Positions 19,757-28,581 of a stretch of 64,000 nt of DNA are shown here, piece after piece. The DNA comes from Alkalihalobacillus bogoriensis ATCC BAA-922 (GTDB lineage: Bacteria > Bacillota > Bacilli > Bacillales > Bacillaceae_F): contig NZ_JHYI01000015.1 of assembly GCF_000621445.1 (NCBI RefSeq), positions 113,377 through 177,376 on the forward strand, given 5' to 3'. Positions within the stretch are counted from its first letter, which is position 1. Each line of letters starts with the position of its first letter. The notes below the pieces were generated by a model. It saw only the letters and a list, made by a program, of their open reading frames with translations. It was not told the origin of the DNA and made no database searches. The position numbers and the translations under genes are program-made.

Positions 19757-19787
19757 GCTTACCTATAATGAAAAGGTAAGCATTTTT
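19757..19787 (+). terminator. Intrinsic terminator
   Basis: GCTTACCT (19757-19764) and AGGTAAGC (19774-19781) form an 8-bp stem followed by TTTTTT. Confidence 0.88.
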
Positions 19788-19809
19788 TGTGTCAGAAGGG
19801 AGAACAAGA

Positions 19810-21000
19810 GTGAAAACTAAAAAATTATATTATCAAGATCCATACATACAAACATTTACAGCCCAAATTGTAGAACAAAATCAAGACGAAAAAGGCCATT
19901 ATGTTGTGTTAGATAAAACAGCTTTTTATCCGACTGGTGGTGGACAACCTCATGATACTGGTTTCTTACACAATGTACCGGTCGTTGATGTTGAGGAAGT
20001 TGAAGAAGAAGTTCGTCATTATATAGAAGAAACTCTAGACGTGAAAGAATGCACTGGAGAAATCAACTGGAAGCGACGGTTTGACCATATGCAGCAGCAT
20101 GCTGGTCAACATATTGTAACAGCGGCATTTGAAGAACTGTTTGGATATAAAACAGTGAGCTTTCATTTAGGAAAAGAGATGTGTGCGATTGATCTGGATA
20201 TTCCCACTTTGACAGAGGAAGAAGCAAATCAAGTTGAGGAAAGAGCAAACGAGGTTATTCTAGAAAATCATCCAATTGAAACGAGATGGGTAAAAGAAGA
20301 AGAACTCCGCGATTTGCCGTTAAGAAAGGCATTAGCCGTAACCGAGAATATTCGTCTCGTTATCATCCCGAACTTTGATTATAACGGGTGCGGGGGAACT
20401 CATCCGAATTCAACGGGACAAGTAAATGCGATAACGATTTTACATTGGGAAAAGCAAAAGAAACATACACGTGTGTACTTTATTTGTGGAAATCGAGTAC
20501 GCCAACAATTACATGAAAAACACGAAGTTATTCAACACTTAAATTCATTATTCAGTGCCCCGCAAGAACAATTAGAGGGGGCCGCGTCTCGCGTATTTGA
20601 ACAACAAAAATCGTTAGAAAAAGAAATTGCTGAGTTAAAAAACGAACTACTACAAGTGGAATTAGAAAAAACAATCGAGCAATCCATTGAATGGAATGGA
20701 CATCGCCTCGTCAAACAAATCTATCAACAGCGGCCAATGCAAGAGCTCCAACAACTAGCAAAAAGCATCACGCAAAAATCAGATAACGTAGTTGTCTTTT
20801 TGATAAGTGAAACTGAAGAAAAACTTCAAGTCGTTTGTACGAGAAGTGAAGATGTTCCTCTGAACATGAAAGAGTCCATGAAGTCTATTTTACCACTGAT
20901 TAATGGGAAAGGTGGCGGAAGTGAAACGATGGCTCAAGGAGGAGGAGAGAAGCTTTTGTCTCCAGAAGCGTTACTTGAGAGCATGCTATTGAAAGGATAA
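19810..21000 (+). CDS. Alanyl-tRNA editing protein AlaX, long form
   Basis: The product is 396 residues, GTG 19810 behind AAGGGAG. AlaX proteins hydrolyse Ser- or Gly-tRNA(Ala) in trans. The editing-site zinc ligands are visible: HxxxH in FDHMQQHAGQH (about residue 90) and the Cys/His of NGCGGTHPNSTG (about 195). After the editing domain come a coiled-coil segment (about 250-290) and a DHHA1-like C-terminal domain ending in KGGGSETMAQGGGEKLLSP, which match the C-terminal part of AlaRS. This makes it the long AlaX-L type. It is monocistronic between a terminator and repeat copy 5. Confidence 0.88.
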   Translation: MKTKKLYYQDPYIQTFTAQIVEQNQDEKGHYVVLDKTAFYPTGGGQPHDTGFLHNVPVVDVEEVEEEVRHYIEETLDVKECTGEINWKRRFDHMQQHAGQHIVTAAFEELFGYKTVSFHLGKEMCAIDLDIPTLTEEEANQVEERANEVILENHPIETRWVKEEELRDLPLRKALAVTENIRLVIIPNFDYNGCGGTHPNSTGQVNAITILHWEKQKKHTRVYFICGNRVRQQLHEKHEVIQHLNSLFSAPQEQLEGAASRVFEQQKSLEKEIAELKNELLQVELEKTIEQSIEWNGHRLVKQIYQQRPMQELQQLAKSITQKSDNVVVFLISETEEKLQVVCTRSEDVPLNMKESMKSILPLINGKGGGSETMAQGGGEKLLSPEALLESMLLKG

Positions 21001-21010
21001 GGTGGCATTT

Positions 21011-21197
21011 CTACGGACATGTATTCCGCTATTTCATGAAAATCGGCTCTTTTATAAATACTATCGGACATCTGTTCCGTTAAACGACGAGAAAAAGCAA
21101 CGAAAACATACTATTTTCATAAGATAACGGAACCGATGTCCGTAAGCTTTTCAAAAAGGCCGTTTTTAACAAAAATAGCGGAACGTATGTCCGATAG
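21011..21197 (+). repeat. Four-arm intergenic repeat, copy 5
   Basis: Forward arms at 21011-21034 and 21061-21083, inverted arms at 21123-21145 and 21174-21197. An extra half arm (CGTTCCGCTAT) follows at about 21200-21210. It lies between the convergent alaX and chemoreceptor genes. Confidence 0.8.
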
Positions 21198-21227
21198 ACA
21201 CGTTCCGCTATATGCAACGTCAAATTA

Positions 21228-22688
21228 CTATAAAATTTTCACTGCGATGTCGGCTGTTTCGCCCATCGATTCAGAAATTTGTTTGTTTTGGTCATTTAAT
21301 GAATCGATTGTTGCACTCATTTCTTCAAGACTTGCAGATGCTTGTTCAATAATGGCTGCTAAGTCAGAAGTCGAGCTTTCCACATTGGCTGAGTTCCCAC
21401 GCACGACAGTTGCTAACTGCTGGAAGTCTGTAAAGCGTGTGTTTAGTTGCTCAAGCTGATTTGAAAGCTGTTTGAAATAATCTGTCACTGTGTTTGTTGC
21501 TTGTAGATTTTCAGCGAATTTCGTTTGGCTTTGTGTCATTTTATCAACAGCTAAGCCATTGTTTGTATTTAGTTCTGCTAGATTTACGGTAATTTTCTCT
21601 GTCGTTTTGCCCGTCATTTCTGCTAATTTACGAATTTCATTTGCAACGACAGCGAAACCTTTACCAGACTCACCTGCACGCGCAGCTTCGATCGAAGCGT
21701 TTAAGGCAAGCAAGTTCGTTTGCTCTGTAATTTGCTTAATGCTATCAGCAAACGTATTCGTTTCTGAAATTTTTTCAGTTAATTGTTCAAAAATACGGTT
21801 TAATTCTTGTGTCAATGTTTCGAGTTCAGCCATATTCGTTGTTAAAGCGACAACTTGTTGGTTCCCATCAACAGAAACAGTATAAGCTGAACCTGAAATC
21901 TCTTTTAATTGTGTTGTATGAGTATCTAGTTCATCCATTAATGTTCTTGTTTCGTATGCATTTGTTGCAATACCAGTTATTTGCTCACTTTGCGTTCCAC
22001 TACCTGTTGCCATTTCATTTACAGCAACAGCAATTTGCTGTTGGGATTCAAGGTTATCTTGAAGTTGTTCATTAACGGCCGTGACACGTTCGATGATGCC
22101 AGTAACACTTTCTTCGAGTTTTTGCTTTTGCTTTTCTTTTTCGATTACATCATTTTGACTTTGTAAGACAAATTGCTCAAGTTGTTTGCCTTGTTGGTTG
22201 TTTAAATAAACAAGGACAGAACAAACAACAATACTTAAAAAGAAAAGTAACATTAAAGAACTTCCTGCTTGCCCTAAGCCGCTATCGCTAGAGAAATAGA
22301 TGTTGATGATGAGTGAAATTAATCCTAATCCAGCGCCCATCGCAAGAACATTTCGGTTCATGTGCACAACGGATAATAAAAGGATGAAAAACGTAATCAG
22401 CGCGGCGACAATCCCACCACCGCTAATGGACATAGATAAAAACATATAAAAGTAACAAATACCAATAAATAAATATGGATAAATGAACTCTTTTTTAAAT
22501 ACACGATGAAGCAAAACATAACCAACAAACAATAAGATGAGCTCAGTGACGTATAACGTCATTGTAAAAAAATCTTGTTTCACTAATGAGAGAATCGCAG
22601 CTGCGAGTAATGAAAATGAGAAAGAAAATAAAAGCAGTCGATTTTTCTTAATAACTTCTTGTAATTTCAATTCTGCAATAGCATTCAT
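21228..22688 (-). CDS. Methyl-accepting chemotaxis protein with a membrane-embedded sensor
   Basis: This is a 486-residue chemoreceptor. The N-terminal third (about 18-165) is almost all hydrophobic, with about six helices and no large extracellular ligand domain or clear HAMP domain. The rest is a helical signalling hairpin. The conserved tip that binds CheA and CheW reads [38 protein letters not shown], and glutamine/glutamate-rich heptads on both sides are candidate methylation sites. The sensor probably responds to a membrane or energy-related stimulus. The gene runs opposite to its neighbours, and ATG 22688 is preceded on its strand by AAAAGGATGTT. Confidence 0.9.
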   Translation of the reverse strand: MNAIAELKLQEVIKKNRLLLFSFSFSLLAAAILSLVKQDFFTMTLYVTELILLFVGYVLLHRVFKKEFIYPYLFIGICYFYMFLSMSISGGGIVAALITFFILLLSVVHMNRNVLAMGAGLGLISLIINIYFSSDSGLGQAGSSLMLLFFLSIVVCSVLVYLNNQQGKQLEQFVLQSQNDVIEKEKQKQKLEESVTGIIERVTAVNEQLQDNLESQQQIAVAVNEMATGSGTQSEQITGIATNAYETRTLMDELDTHTTQLKEISGSAYTVSVDGNQQVVALTTNMAELETLTQELNRIFEQLTEKISETNTFADSIKQITEQTNLLALNASIEAARAGESGKGFAVVANEIRKLAEMTGKTTEKITVNLAELNTNNGLAVDKMTQSQTKFAENLQATNTVTDYFKQLSNQLEQLNTRFTDFQQLATVVRGNSANVESSTSDLAAIIEQASASLEEMSATIDSLNDQNKQISESMGETADIAVKIL

Positions 22689-22947
22689 GGGATAACATCC
22701 TTTTCAAAGAGTATAGGTATTTGATATCATTTTACTCCTAGTTACAAAGTTCGACAACTACTTTTTATATAAAAGTTGTAAGTTGGATGTATTTTCAAAA
22801 AAAGCCCAGAATAAAGCAAAACTTGAAAAAATATAAATGTGTAAAATTTACTAGATGTCGAAGCATTGTAGATTTTGTCAACTGATATGATACAATACAA
22901 GCAATAACCCATTTATTAAAATGAACGAACAAAATGGAGGAGTTAAC

Positions 22948-23424
22948 ATGAAAAAAGTATGGATTAGTTTATTCGTTGTAAGTATTATCATTGCTGGATG
23001 TTCAAAAGACGTTGTCCAACAAGAAGAAGAGCCAGTTATTGAAGATATAGAGCAAGTGGAAAAAGAGGAAGAGCAGAAAGAAGAAATTGAGGAACAAGTA
23101 GAAGAAGAAACGTCAGATGTAAGTCAGTCAAAAACAGATTTGAATACAAAAGACGAACAAAAAGAACAAGATAAGACTGCTGAACAAGAAAAAGACGTAG
23201 ACAAATCAAACACGGAATTAACGGAAGAAGATGCTATACGCCTAGTCAAAATAGAGTTGGGTGTTGAACATGATGATTTCATCCATGTCGTTGTTGACCA
23301 TGAAAAGGACGGGATGTATGTCGTTCAAGTATATGAAGTGGTTGATAACGGCGTAGGTCATACGGCTACGCTAGGTTGGTATACGGTGGATAAAAAGTCA
23401 GGTGAAATAAAGTCAATGATTTAA
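22948..23424 (+). CDS. Acidic lipoprotein with PepSY-like domain
   Basis: Translation from ATG 22948, behind TGGAGGAG, gives a 158-residue protein with a lipoprotein signal (MKKVWISLFVVSIIIAGCSK, lipobox IAGC). An upstream in-frame ATG at 22921 lies before the ribosome site and is rejected. A Glu/Lys/Gln-rich linker (about 25-95) is followed by a compact C-terminal domain beginning LTEEDAIRLVKIELGV and ending WYTVDKKSGEIKSMI, which has the pattern of a PepSY domain (helix, strands and a closing VDxxTGEI). PepSY domains often bind or inhibit peptidases. The specific partner is unknown. Confidence 0.7.
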   Translation: MKKVWISLFVVSIIIAGCSKDVVQQEEEPVIEDIEQVEKEEEQKEEIEEQVEEETSDVSQSKTDLNTKDEQKEQDKTAEQEKDVDKSNTELTEEDAIRLVKIELGVEHDDFIHVVVDHEKDGMYVVQVYEVVDNGVGHTATLGWYTVDKKSGEIKSMI

Positions 23425-23435
23425 AAAAATAATGT

Positions 23436-23468
23436 AAAAAGTTCACATCAGTGATGTGAACTTTTTTT
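23436..23468 (+). terminator. Intrinsic terminator
   Basis: AAAAAGTTCACATC (23436-23449) and GATGTGAACTTTTT (23453-23466) form a long perfect stem around a 3-nt loop, with T-tracts on both strands. Confidence 0.92.
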
Positions 23469-23631
23469 GTGCTGAAATTGCTTTACAATAGCTGTTTTTT
23501 ACTTGCTACAAAGGAAACTCATTACACATTAATTTGACAATTGTGAAAAAACAGCTTGACTTATTGGTATATATAGACTCGCTCCTTAATAAAATGTACC
23601 AATCACCGACATAGATTAGGAGGCGAGTGGT

Positions 23632-23916
23632 GTGCACGATTACATCAAAGAACGTACTATCAAGATTGGCAGGTACATCGTGGAAACAAAAAAGACAGTC
23701 CGAACGATCGCTAAGGAATTTGGGGTGTCTAAAAGTACAGTCCATAAAGATTTGACTGAACGATTACCTGAAATCAACCAGGAGCTGGCCAATGAAGTAA
23801 AAGAAATTTTGGAGTATCATAAGTCGATCCGACACTTACGTGGTGGGGAAGCAACAAAGGTAAAATACAAGAAAGATTCTGTTGTGGAAGAAGCCGTCGA
23901 AAAAACTCGCATTTAA
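23632..23916 (+). CDS. spoIIID: Sporulation transcriptional regulator SpoIIID
   Basis: This 94-residue DNA-binding protein acts in the mother cell during sporulation. The GTG start at 23632 follows AGGAGGCGAG. The sequence MHDYIKERTIKIGRYIVETKKTVRTIAKEFGVSKSTVHKDLTERLP contains the characteristic helix-turn-helix (RTIAKEFGVSKSTVHKDL). Length and position immediately upstream of mbl match B. subtilis. Its promoter should be sigma-E dependent in this family. I did not find a clear match and list none. Confidence 0.97.
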   Translation: MHDYIKERTIKIGRYIVETKKTVRTIAKEFGVSKSTVHKDLTERLPEINQELANEVKEILEYHKSIRHLRGGEATKVKYKKDSVVEEAVEKTRI

Positions 23917-24025
23917 TGAAAGAAATCAATCCCTGTATTGACAAAATGTGATAAAATAGATCATTAGTAGGAATCATTTTTCGATACGAATAATTTGAGA
24001 TATTATACAGGGAGGAATTCGCTAC

Positions 24026-25030
24026 ATGTTCGGTAGGGATATAGGGATTGATTTAGGAACGGCAAATGTTTTAGTGTATGTAAAAGGAAAGGGGATTGTC
24101 CTTGATGAGCCATCTGTTGTGGCGCTTGAGGCAACAACCCAAAGAGTATTGGCAGTAGGGGAAGAAGCATTTCGTATGGTTGGACGTACCCCGGGGAATA
24201 TTGTAGCCATGCGACCAATGAAGGATGGAGTTATCGCCAACTTTGAATTAACAGAATCTATGCTAAAACATTTTTTGAACAAAGTAAATGTGAAAAATGT
24301 TTTTTCGAAGCCGCGTATTTTGATTTGTTGCCCGACGAACATAACCTCCGTAGAACAAAAAGCAATCCGCGAAGCAGCTGAGAAAAGCGGTGGAAAAAAT
24401 GTATACCTTGAAGAAGAGCCGAAAGTCGCTGCGATTGGTGCGGGTATGGATATTTTTCAACCAAGTGGTAACATGGTCATAGACATAGGCGGTGGAACAA
24501 CAGATGTTGCTGTTCTTTCCATGGGTGATATCGTCACCGCCTCTTCTATTAAAGTAGCAGGAGACCGGTTTGACCATGAAATTTTGACTTACATAAAGAA
24601 GAAATATAAGTTATTAATCGGTGAGAGAACATCTGAAGCGATTAAAAAAGAAGTCGCGACTGTTTTCCCAAATGCACGGGAGACAAGCTTGGAAATTCGT
24701 GGCCGTGATATGGTGAGTGGTCTTCCACGTACAATTACGGTGTATTCTGCAGAAATTCAAGAAGCATTGCAAGAAGCAGTTTCTTATATTGTACAAGCTT
24801 CAAAAAGCGTCCTTGAGCAAACACCTCCAGAGCTTTCAGCTGATATTATCGACCGTGGGGTTATTTTAACAGGCGGTGGTGCATTATTGCACGGAATTGA
24901 TTTATTATTAGCAGAAGAATTAAAAGTACCTGTGTTAGTAGCGGATGAGCCGATGCACTGCGTTGCAAAAGGAACAGGAATTATATTAGAAAACCTTGAC
25001 CGCATGTCGTCAAAAAGAATTAGGCTATAA
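24026..25030 (+). CDS. mbl: MreB-like cell-shape protein Mbl
   Basis: This 334-residue actin homologue guides lateral cell-wall synthesis. ATG 24026 follows CAGGGAGG. ATP-site motifs are all present: GIDLGTANVLVYVKGKG (phosphate 1), NMVIDIGGGTTDVAVLSMG (phosphate 2) and VILTGGGALLHGIDLLLAEE (adenosine). Length equals that of B. subtilis Mbl, and the context spoIIID-mbl-flhO-flhP separates it from MreB and MreBH. Confidence 0.96.
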   Translation: MFGRDIGIDLGTANVLVYVKGKGIVLDEPSVVALEATTQRVLAVGEEAFRMVGRTPGNIVAMRPMKDGVIANFELTESMLKHFLNKVNVKNVFSKPRILICCPTNITSVEQKAIREAAEKSGGKNVYLEEEPKVAAIGAGMDIFQPSGNMVIDIGGGTTDVAVLSMGDIVTASSIKVAGDRFDHEILTYIKKKYKLLIGERTSEAIKKEVATVFPNARETSLEIRGRDMVSGLPRTITVYSAEIQEALQEAVSYIVQASKSVLEQTPPELSADIIDRGVILTGGGALLHGIDLLLAEELKVPVLVADEPMHCVAKGTGIILENLDRMSSKRIRL

Positions 25031-25038
25031 TTAACAGT

Positions 25039-25068
25039 TGAAGTTTCCCTATAGGGATCCGATATAAT
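25039..25068 (+). promoter_or_regulatory. Sigma-D-type promoter of flhO (overlapping a sigma-A -10)
   Basis: TGAA (25039-25042), a 15-nt spacer and TCCGATAT (25058-25065) fit the sigma-D consensus TAAA-N15-GCCGATAT at 10 of 12 positions. A TATAAT (25063-25068) overlaps it. flhO and flhP belong to the sigma-D regulon in B. subtilis. Confidence 0.65.
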
Positions 25069-25111
25069 AGATACTGTAATCCGTCTTTAAAACGGTAAGG
25101 AGGAATAATGG

Positions 25112-25930
25112 ATGCTTCGAGGAATCTATAGTTCTGCTGCTGCGATGGTATCACAACAGCAAAGACAGGAAATGCTGACAAATAACCTTGCAAATGCGAA
25201 TACACCAGGATTTAAAGCTGACCAAGCGTCACTGCGAGCTTTTCCTAACATGTTAATTAAAGCAATGAATACATCGAACATGCTACCAAATTCTCATCAT
25301 GTCGGGGAACTAAGTACGGGTGTTTATTTACAAGAAACAATGCCGAATTTTAGGCAAGGCGATATACATGAAACAGGAAATACAACTGACCTTGCATTGC
25401 TGCAAGGCGTTATGCCATTTAATGAGCAAGGGCGTCAAGGCGCGTTATTTTTTGAAGTGCAAAATGAAAACGGTGATGTCCGTTATACTAGAAACGGCAG
25501 TTTAGCTGTTGATGCAGGTGGTTTTCTCGTAACAACGGAAGGCCATTATGTTCGTGATACAGCGGGCAACCGTATGCTTGTTGGATCAGAAGATTTTACA
25601 GTTGACCGTAATGGACAAGTTGTCACCCAAGCAGGTAATGTTGTAGGGCAAATTCAAGTGACATTTGCTGAAGATCCAATGCTGCTTGTTAAAGAAGGAA
25701 ATGGGTTGTTGCGTTTTGATGGTGAAGGAGCGCTTCCAACAGCAATCGGAAACGGGCAAGTCACATATCAATTACAACAAGGTTTTATTGAGCGTTCTAA
25801 TGTTGATACTGCTCAAACGATGACGGAAATGATGAATACATTCCGTACGTTTGAAGCAAACCAAAAAGTATTACAAGCATACGACCGTAGCTTAGAAAAA
25901 GCGGTTAATGAAATCGGCCGAATTGGCTAG
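25112..25930 (+). CDS. flhO: Flagellar hook-basal body protein FlhO
   Basis: This 272-residue protein is of the FlgG/FlgF rod family. ATG 25112 with TAAGGAGG (25096-25103) is used, rather than the out-of-frame ATG at 25108. The N-terminal rod signature MLRGIYSSAAAMVSQQQRQEMLTNNLANANTPGFKADQ and the C-terminal FIERSNVDTAQTMTEMMNTFRTFEANQKVLQAYD are the paired coiled-coil ends of flagellar axial proteins. It is exported by the flagellar type III system. flhP follows after 16 nt. Confidence 0.95.
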   Translation: MLRGIYSSAAAMVSQQQRQEMLTNNLANANTPGFKADQASLRAFPNMLIKAMNTSNMLPNSHHVGELSTGVYLQETMPNFRQGDIHETGNTTDLALLQGVMPFNEQGRQGALFFEVQNENGDVRYTRNGSLAVDAGGFLVTTEGHYVRDTAGNRMLVGSEDFTVDRNGQVVTQAGNVVGQIQVTFAEDPMLLVKEGNGLLRFDGEGALPTAIGNGQVTYQLQQGFIERSNVDTAQTMTEMMNTFRTFEANQKVLQAYDRSLEKAVNEIGRIG

Positions 25931-25946
25931 AAAGGAGTAATGACTA

Positions 25947-26786
25947 ATGAATACATCGATGATTACGGCTTCGAACACGATGGGTCAGCTTCAAAAAAAG
26001 CTTGATACAATCTCAAACAACTTAGCAAATACGAACACGATTGGATATAAACGTCGTGAAGCATCTTTTTCCGATCTTCTAGTCCAACAAGTGAATAATC
26101 AATTGGTTCATAGTAAAGAAGTTGGTCGTCTTACTCCAAACGGCATTCGCGTCGGTGCAGGTGCAAAAATTGCTCAAACTGCCATGCGACTTGAGCAAGG
26201 AGCGATGCAACAAACTGAACGCCCACTTGATGTCGCATTAACGACAAAAGGTACTTTTTTTGAAATCCAAGTCGATGTAGCTGGAAACCCAGAAACGCGT
26301 TATACGAGAGATGGGGCCTTTTATTTAAGTCCAAATGCAAATAATCCGCAATTGTTAAACTTAGTTACTGGCCAAGGACATTATGTCATGGGTGAAAATG
26401 GTCCGATTCAAATCCCGGCTAATTTTAAAGACATTACCATTAGTGAAGGTGGAAGAATAAGTGTATCATTAAACGGTGGCGGGAATGTGGACGCAGGTCA
26501 ATTGGCTGTAGTCCGCGCTGAACGTCCACAAATGTTAATTCAAATGGGAGAGAACCTTTTTGGACTCCCTGAAAATTTAGCTGAACAAGGATTAAATGTT
26601 GCTGATATTATTACTGCATTAGGTGCAGGCGAAATCTCAATGCAACAAGGGTCACTAGAAATGTCTAACGTTGATATGAGCCGAGAAATGACGGAATTAA
26701 TGATGACACAACGATCTTATCAATATAACGCCCGTTCGATTACAATGGCTGACCAAATGATGGGGTTAGTGAACTCAATCCGCTAA
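25947..26786 (+). CDS. flhP: Flagellar hook-basal body protein FlhP
   Basis: The product is 279 residues, ATG 25947 behind AAAGGAG. It is a paralogue of FlhO and a rod/hook component. The N-terminal motif is LDTISNNLANTNTIGYKRREASF and the C-terminal motif is LEMSNVDMSREMTELMMTQRSYQYNARSITMADQM, matching FlgG-like axial proteins. The gene is co-transcribed with flhO. Confidence 0.95.
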   Translation: MNTSMITASNTMGQLQKKLDTISNNLANTNTIGYKRREASFSDLLVQQVNNQLVHSKEVGRLTPNGIRVGAGAKIAQTAMRLEQGAMQQTERPLDVALTTKGTFFEIQVDVAGNPETRYTRDGAFYLSPNANNPQLLNLVTGQGHYVMGENGPIQIPANFKDITISEGGRISVSLNGGGNVDAGQLAVVRAERPQMLIQMGENLFGLPENLAEQGLNVADIITALGAGEISMQQGSLEMSNVDMSREMTELMMTQRSYQYNARSITMADQMMGLVNSIR

Positions 26787-26810
26787 GAAACGGCTTAGTA
26801 AGGAGACGCT

Positions 26811-27125
26811 ATGACGAATAAAGAACTTGAATCAAATTCGAAAACAAAAGCTGAGCTTGTTCAAGAAGAACAAGCTCAGGATAAAAAACTAGCAAAAGAA
26901 AAAAAAGAAAAAGAAAAGAAAACAAGGCGAAAGCGCAAAAAAAGAGGCCGCATTCGTCTTATTCCTATTTGGGTTAGAATTATCCTTTTCGTTTTGTTAG
27001 CCGCTGCTTCGTTAGCAGGTGGATTAATGGTAGGTTACGGCATTATCGGAAACGGCGATCCCGCAGAAGTGCTAGAAGAAGAAACATGGACCCACATATT
27101 AGATATCATCCGCGGTGTGGAATGA
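26811..27125 (+). CDS. epuA: EpuA-type membrane protein (PF11772, annotated RNAP beta-like)
   Basis: This is a 104-residue protein. Residues 1-50 are hydrophilic and extremely Lys/Glu-rich. A single membrane helix follows (about 54-78, WVRIILFVLLAAASLAGGLMVGYGIIGNG), then a short tail ending WTHILDIIRGVE. The helix plus GYGxxGxGxxxxVxxxxTWxHI pattern is that of the EpuA family, often labelled a DNA-directed RNA polymerase beta subunit without good evidence. Members occur between flhP and fabZ in many Bacillaceae. It is most likely a small membrane protein of unknown role. Confidence 0.8.
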   Translation: MTNKELESNSKTKAELVQEEQAQDKKLAKEKKEKEKKTRRKRKKRGRIRLIPIWVRIILFVLLAAASLAGGLMVGYGIIGNGDPAEVLEEETWTHILDIIRGVE

Positions 27126-27134
27126 TGGTGTTTG

Positions 27135-27183
27135 TTTGGGGTGTCTGACACCCCAAATAGACACTGTCCACCTAAGGTGGACA
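27135..27183 (+). repeat. REP-like palindrome pair upstream of the RAYT gene
   Basis: Two perfect palindromes stand side by side: 27135-27157 (11-bp arms, core GGGGTGTC-T-GACACCCC) and 27165-27183 (TGTCCACCT-A-AGGTGGACA). The same two motifs recur after the transposase gene (27822-27853), a GGGTG...CACCC copy lies before fabZ, and a related copy lies at 36.8 kb. This arrangement is typical of REP/BIME sequences flanking a RAYT gene. Confidence 0.75.
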
Positions 27184-27252
27184 ATTTGCTTTACTCCCTC
27201 TTTTTCCCCTTTTTTATTTCCTCAATTTAATTGATAAAGGAGCGATCCCCCT

Positions 27253-27819
27253 ATGGCTCGAAAACAACGGATTTGGTATCCTGGTGCCATGTATCATATT
27301 ACATGCCGTGGTAACCGAAAATGGCCGATTTTTCATGATGAAGCGGATTACAATATGTATTTGTTTCTTTTGATAGAAACGCAAAAGCGTTACCCTTTTC
27401 TTCTCCACTCTTATTGTCTAATGACAAACCACATTCATCTCCTCATCGAAACGAAAACAACCCCTATCTCACGAATCATGCAATTTCTCACAACACGTTA
27501 CGCTAAATATTACAATGAACGTTATCACTATGTCGGTCACTTGTTTCAAGGTCGTTATTATTCTGGTTTGATAACATCATCAAGTTACTTTATGGATGCT
27601 TCTAAGTATATTCACCTTAATCCGTATGATGCAGGAATGGTAGCTTCACCTGAAGACTACTGCTGGAGCAGTTTATTCTCCTATTTATTTCACACGTTCA
27701 ACCCCAATATTACTCCCTCTTTTTTATACTCACATCTTCCTTTTCCAGAAGCGCTTTATTATCACATATTTATACAAAGTGAAAAGTCTTGGTTAAAACA
27801 GTCCTTCGGACTGAGGTAA
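27253..27819 (+). CDS. REP-associated tyrosine transposase (RAYT, Y1 HUH family)
   Basis: The product is 188 residues, ATG 27253 behind AAAGGAG. It is a single-strand DNA transposase-like protein. The HUH motif lies in CLMTNHIHLLIE and the catalytic Tyr in FMDASKYIHLNPYDAG, the YIHLNP block being a mark of RAYT proteins. No IS200-type ends are present. Instead, REP-like palindromes lie on both sides. RAYTs are usually single-copy domesticated enzymes that act on REPs in trans. This gene interrupts the epuA-fabZ spacing, so it was probably inserted there. A small hairpin (CAGTCC-TTC-GGACTG) lies at its 3' end. Confidence 0.85.
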   Translation: MARKQRIWYPGAMYHITCRGNRKWPIFHDEADYNMYLFLLIETQKRYPFLLHSYCLMTNHIHLLIETKTTPISRIMQFLTTRYAKYYNERYHYVGHLFQGRYYSGLITSSSYFMDASKYIHLNPYDAGMVASPEDYCWSSLFSYLFHTFNPNITPSFLYSHLPFPEALYYHIFIQSEKSWLKQSFGLR

Positions 27820-27821
27820 TA

Positions 27822-27853
27822 GGGTGACTGACACCCAAAATGGACATTGTCCA
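27822..27853 (+). repeat. REP-like palindromes downstream of the RAYT gene
   Basis: GGGTGACTGACACCC (27822-27836) is followed by TGGACATTGTCCA (27841-27853). This repeats the two-palindrome order seen upstream of the gene. Confidence 0.75.
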
Positions 27854-27906
27854 CACCAAAAGGACATTACGTATTTCATACAGAGGTAGTCCAACTTCAA
27901 TCCCTG

Positions 27907-27934
27907 TTAAAGCATGTCCACGGTGTGGTATAAT
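27907..27934 (+). promoter_or_regulatory. Probable fabZ promoter (extended -10)
   Basis: TGGTATAAT provides an extended -10 (TATAAT at 27929-27934). TTAAAG at 27907-27912 is a poor -35 with 16-nt spacing. The next gene in this direction is fabZ, 58 nt downstream, with a REP palindrome in its leader. Confidence 0.5.
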
Positions 27935-27960
27935 AGAAATTATGTACATAGGAAAATACT

Positions 27961-27975
27961 GGGTGACTGACACCC
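27961..27975 (+). repeat. REP-like palindrome in the fabZ leader
   Basis: GGGTGACTGACACCC is identical to the copy at 27822 and lies only 5 nt before the fabZ ribosome site AAGGAGG, so a hairpin here could affect fabZ translation. Confidence 0.7.
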
Positions 27976-27991
27976 AAAAAGGAGGAACCAC

Positions 27992-28417
27992 ATGCTAAAC
28001 ATTGAAGAAATTAAAGAGATTATTCCTCATCGTTATCCGTTTTTGTTGGTTGACCGCATTCTTGAGGTGGAAGAAGGAAAGCGTGCAGTCGGGATTAAAA
28101 ACGTATCGGCAAATGAAGAGTTCTTCAACGGACATTTCCCAGAGTTCGCTGTTATGCCAGGTGTGTTAATTATTGAAGCTCTTGCTCAAGTCGGTGGAGT
28201 CGCGATGTTAAAGTTAGAAGAAAACAGAGGGAAAATTGCCCTGTTTGCCGGAATTGATAAATGTCGTTTTAAAGAGCAAGTAAGACCAGGGGATCAGCTA
28301 CGACTTGAAGTTGAAATGGTTCGCTTTAAAGGTCCGATTGGTATTGGTAAAGGTGTGGCTTATGTTGGAGATAAGGTCGCAGCAGAAGCAGAAATGATGT
28401 TTGCATTAAAAAAATAG
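27992..28417 (+). CDS. fabZ: 3-hydroxyacyl-ACP dehydratase FabZ
   Basis: This 141-residue hot-dog-fold enzyme removes water from 3-hydroxyacyl-ACP in fatty-acid elongation. ATG 27992 follows AAGGAGG. Family motifs: [12 protein letters not shown] near residue 10, then the active-site helix region with catalytic His in [25 protein letters not shown] (about 47-70). It is intact and full length. A terminator follows directly, so it is expressed on its own or from the weak extended -10 promoter upstream. Confidence 0.96.
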   Translation: MLNIEEIKEIIPHRYPFLLVDRILEVEEGKRAVGIKNVSANEEFFNGHFPEFAVMPGVLIIEALAQVGGVAMLKLEENRGKIALFAGIDKCRFKEQVRPGDQLRLEVEMVRFKGPIGIGKGVAYVGDKVAAEAEMMFALKK

Positions 28418-28420
28418 CCA

Positions 28421-28461
28421 AAAAGACGAGTGAAGGTTATGACTTTACTCGTCTTTTTTTT
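28421..28461 (+). terminator. Intrinsic terminator of fabZ
   Basis: AAAGACGAGT (28422-28431) and ACTCGTCTTT (28447-28456) form a 10-bp stem with a T-tract. Confidence 0.9.
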
Positions 28462-28581
28462 CTTGTTTAGCGTAACTATAATATAGTCGATCTGCAAATA
28501 ACAATGCGCTTATATATTCTTAGAATGAATTAAGGTTTGGGGTACTATGAGACAACCGATTTTGTTGTATAGAGTATTTAA

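Noticed and set aside
27135..27183. REP palindromes as transcription terminators
   Set aside because: No T-tract follows, and identical copies recur on both sides of the transposase and in the fabZ leader.
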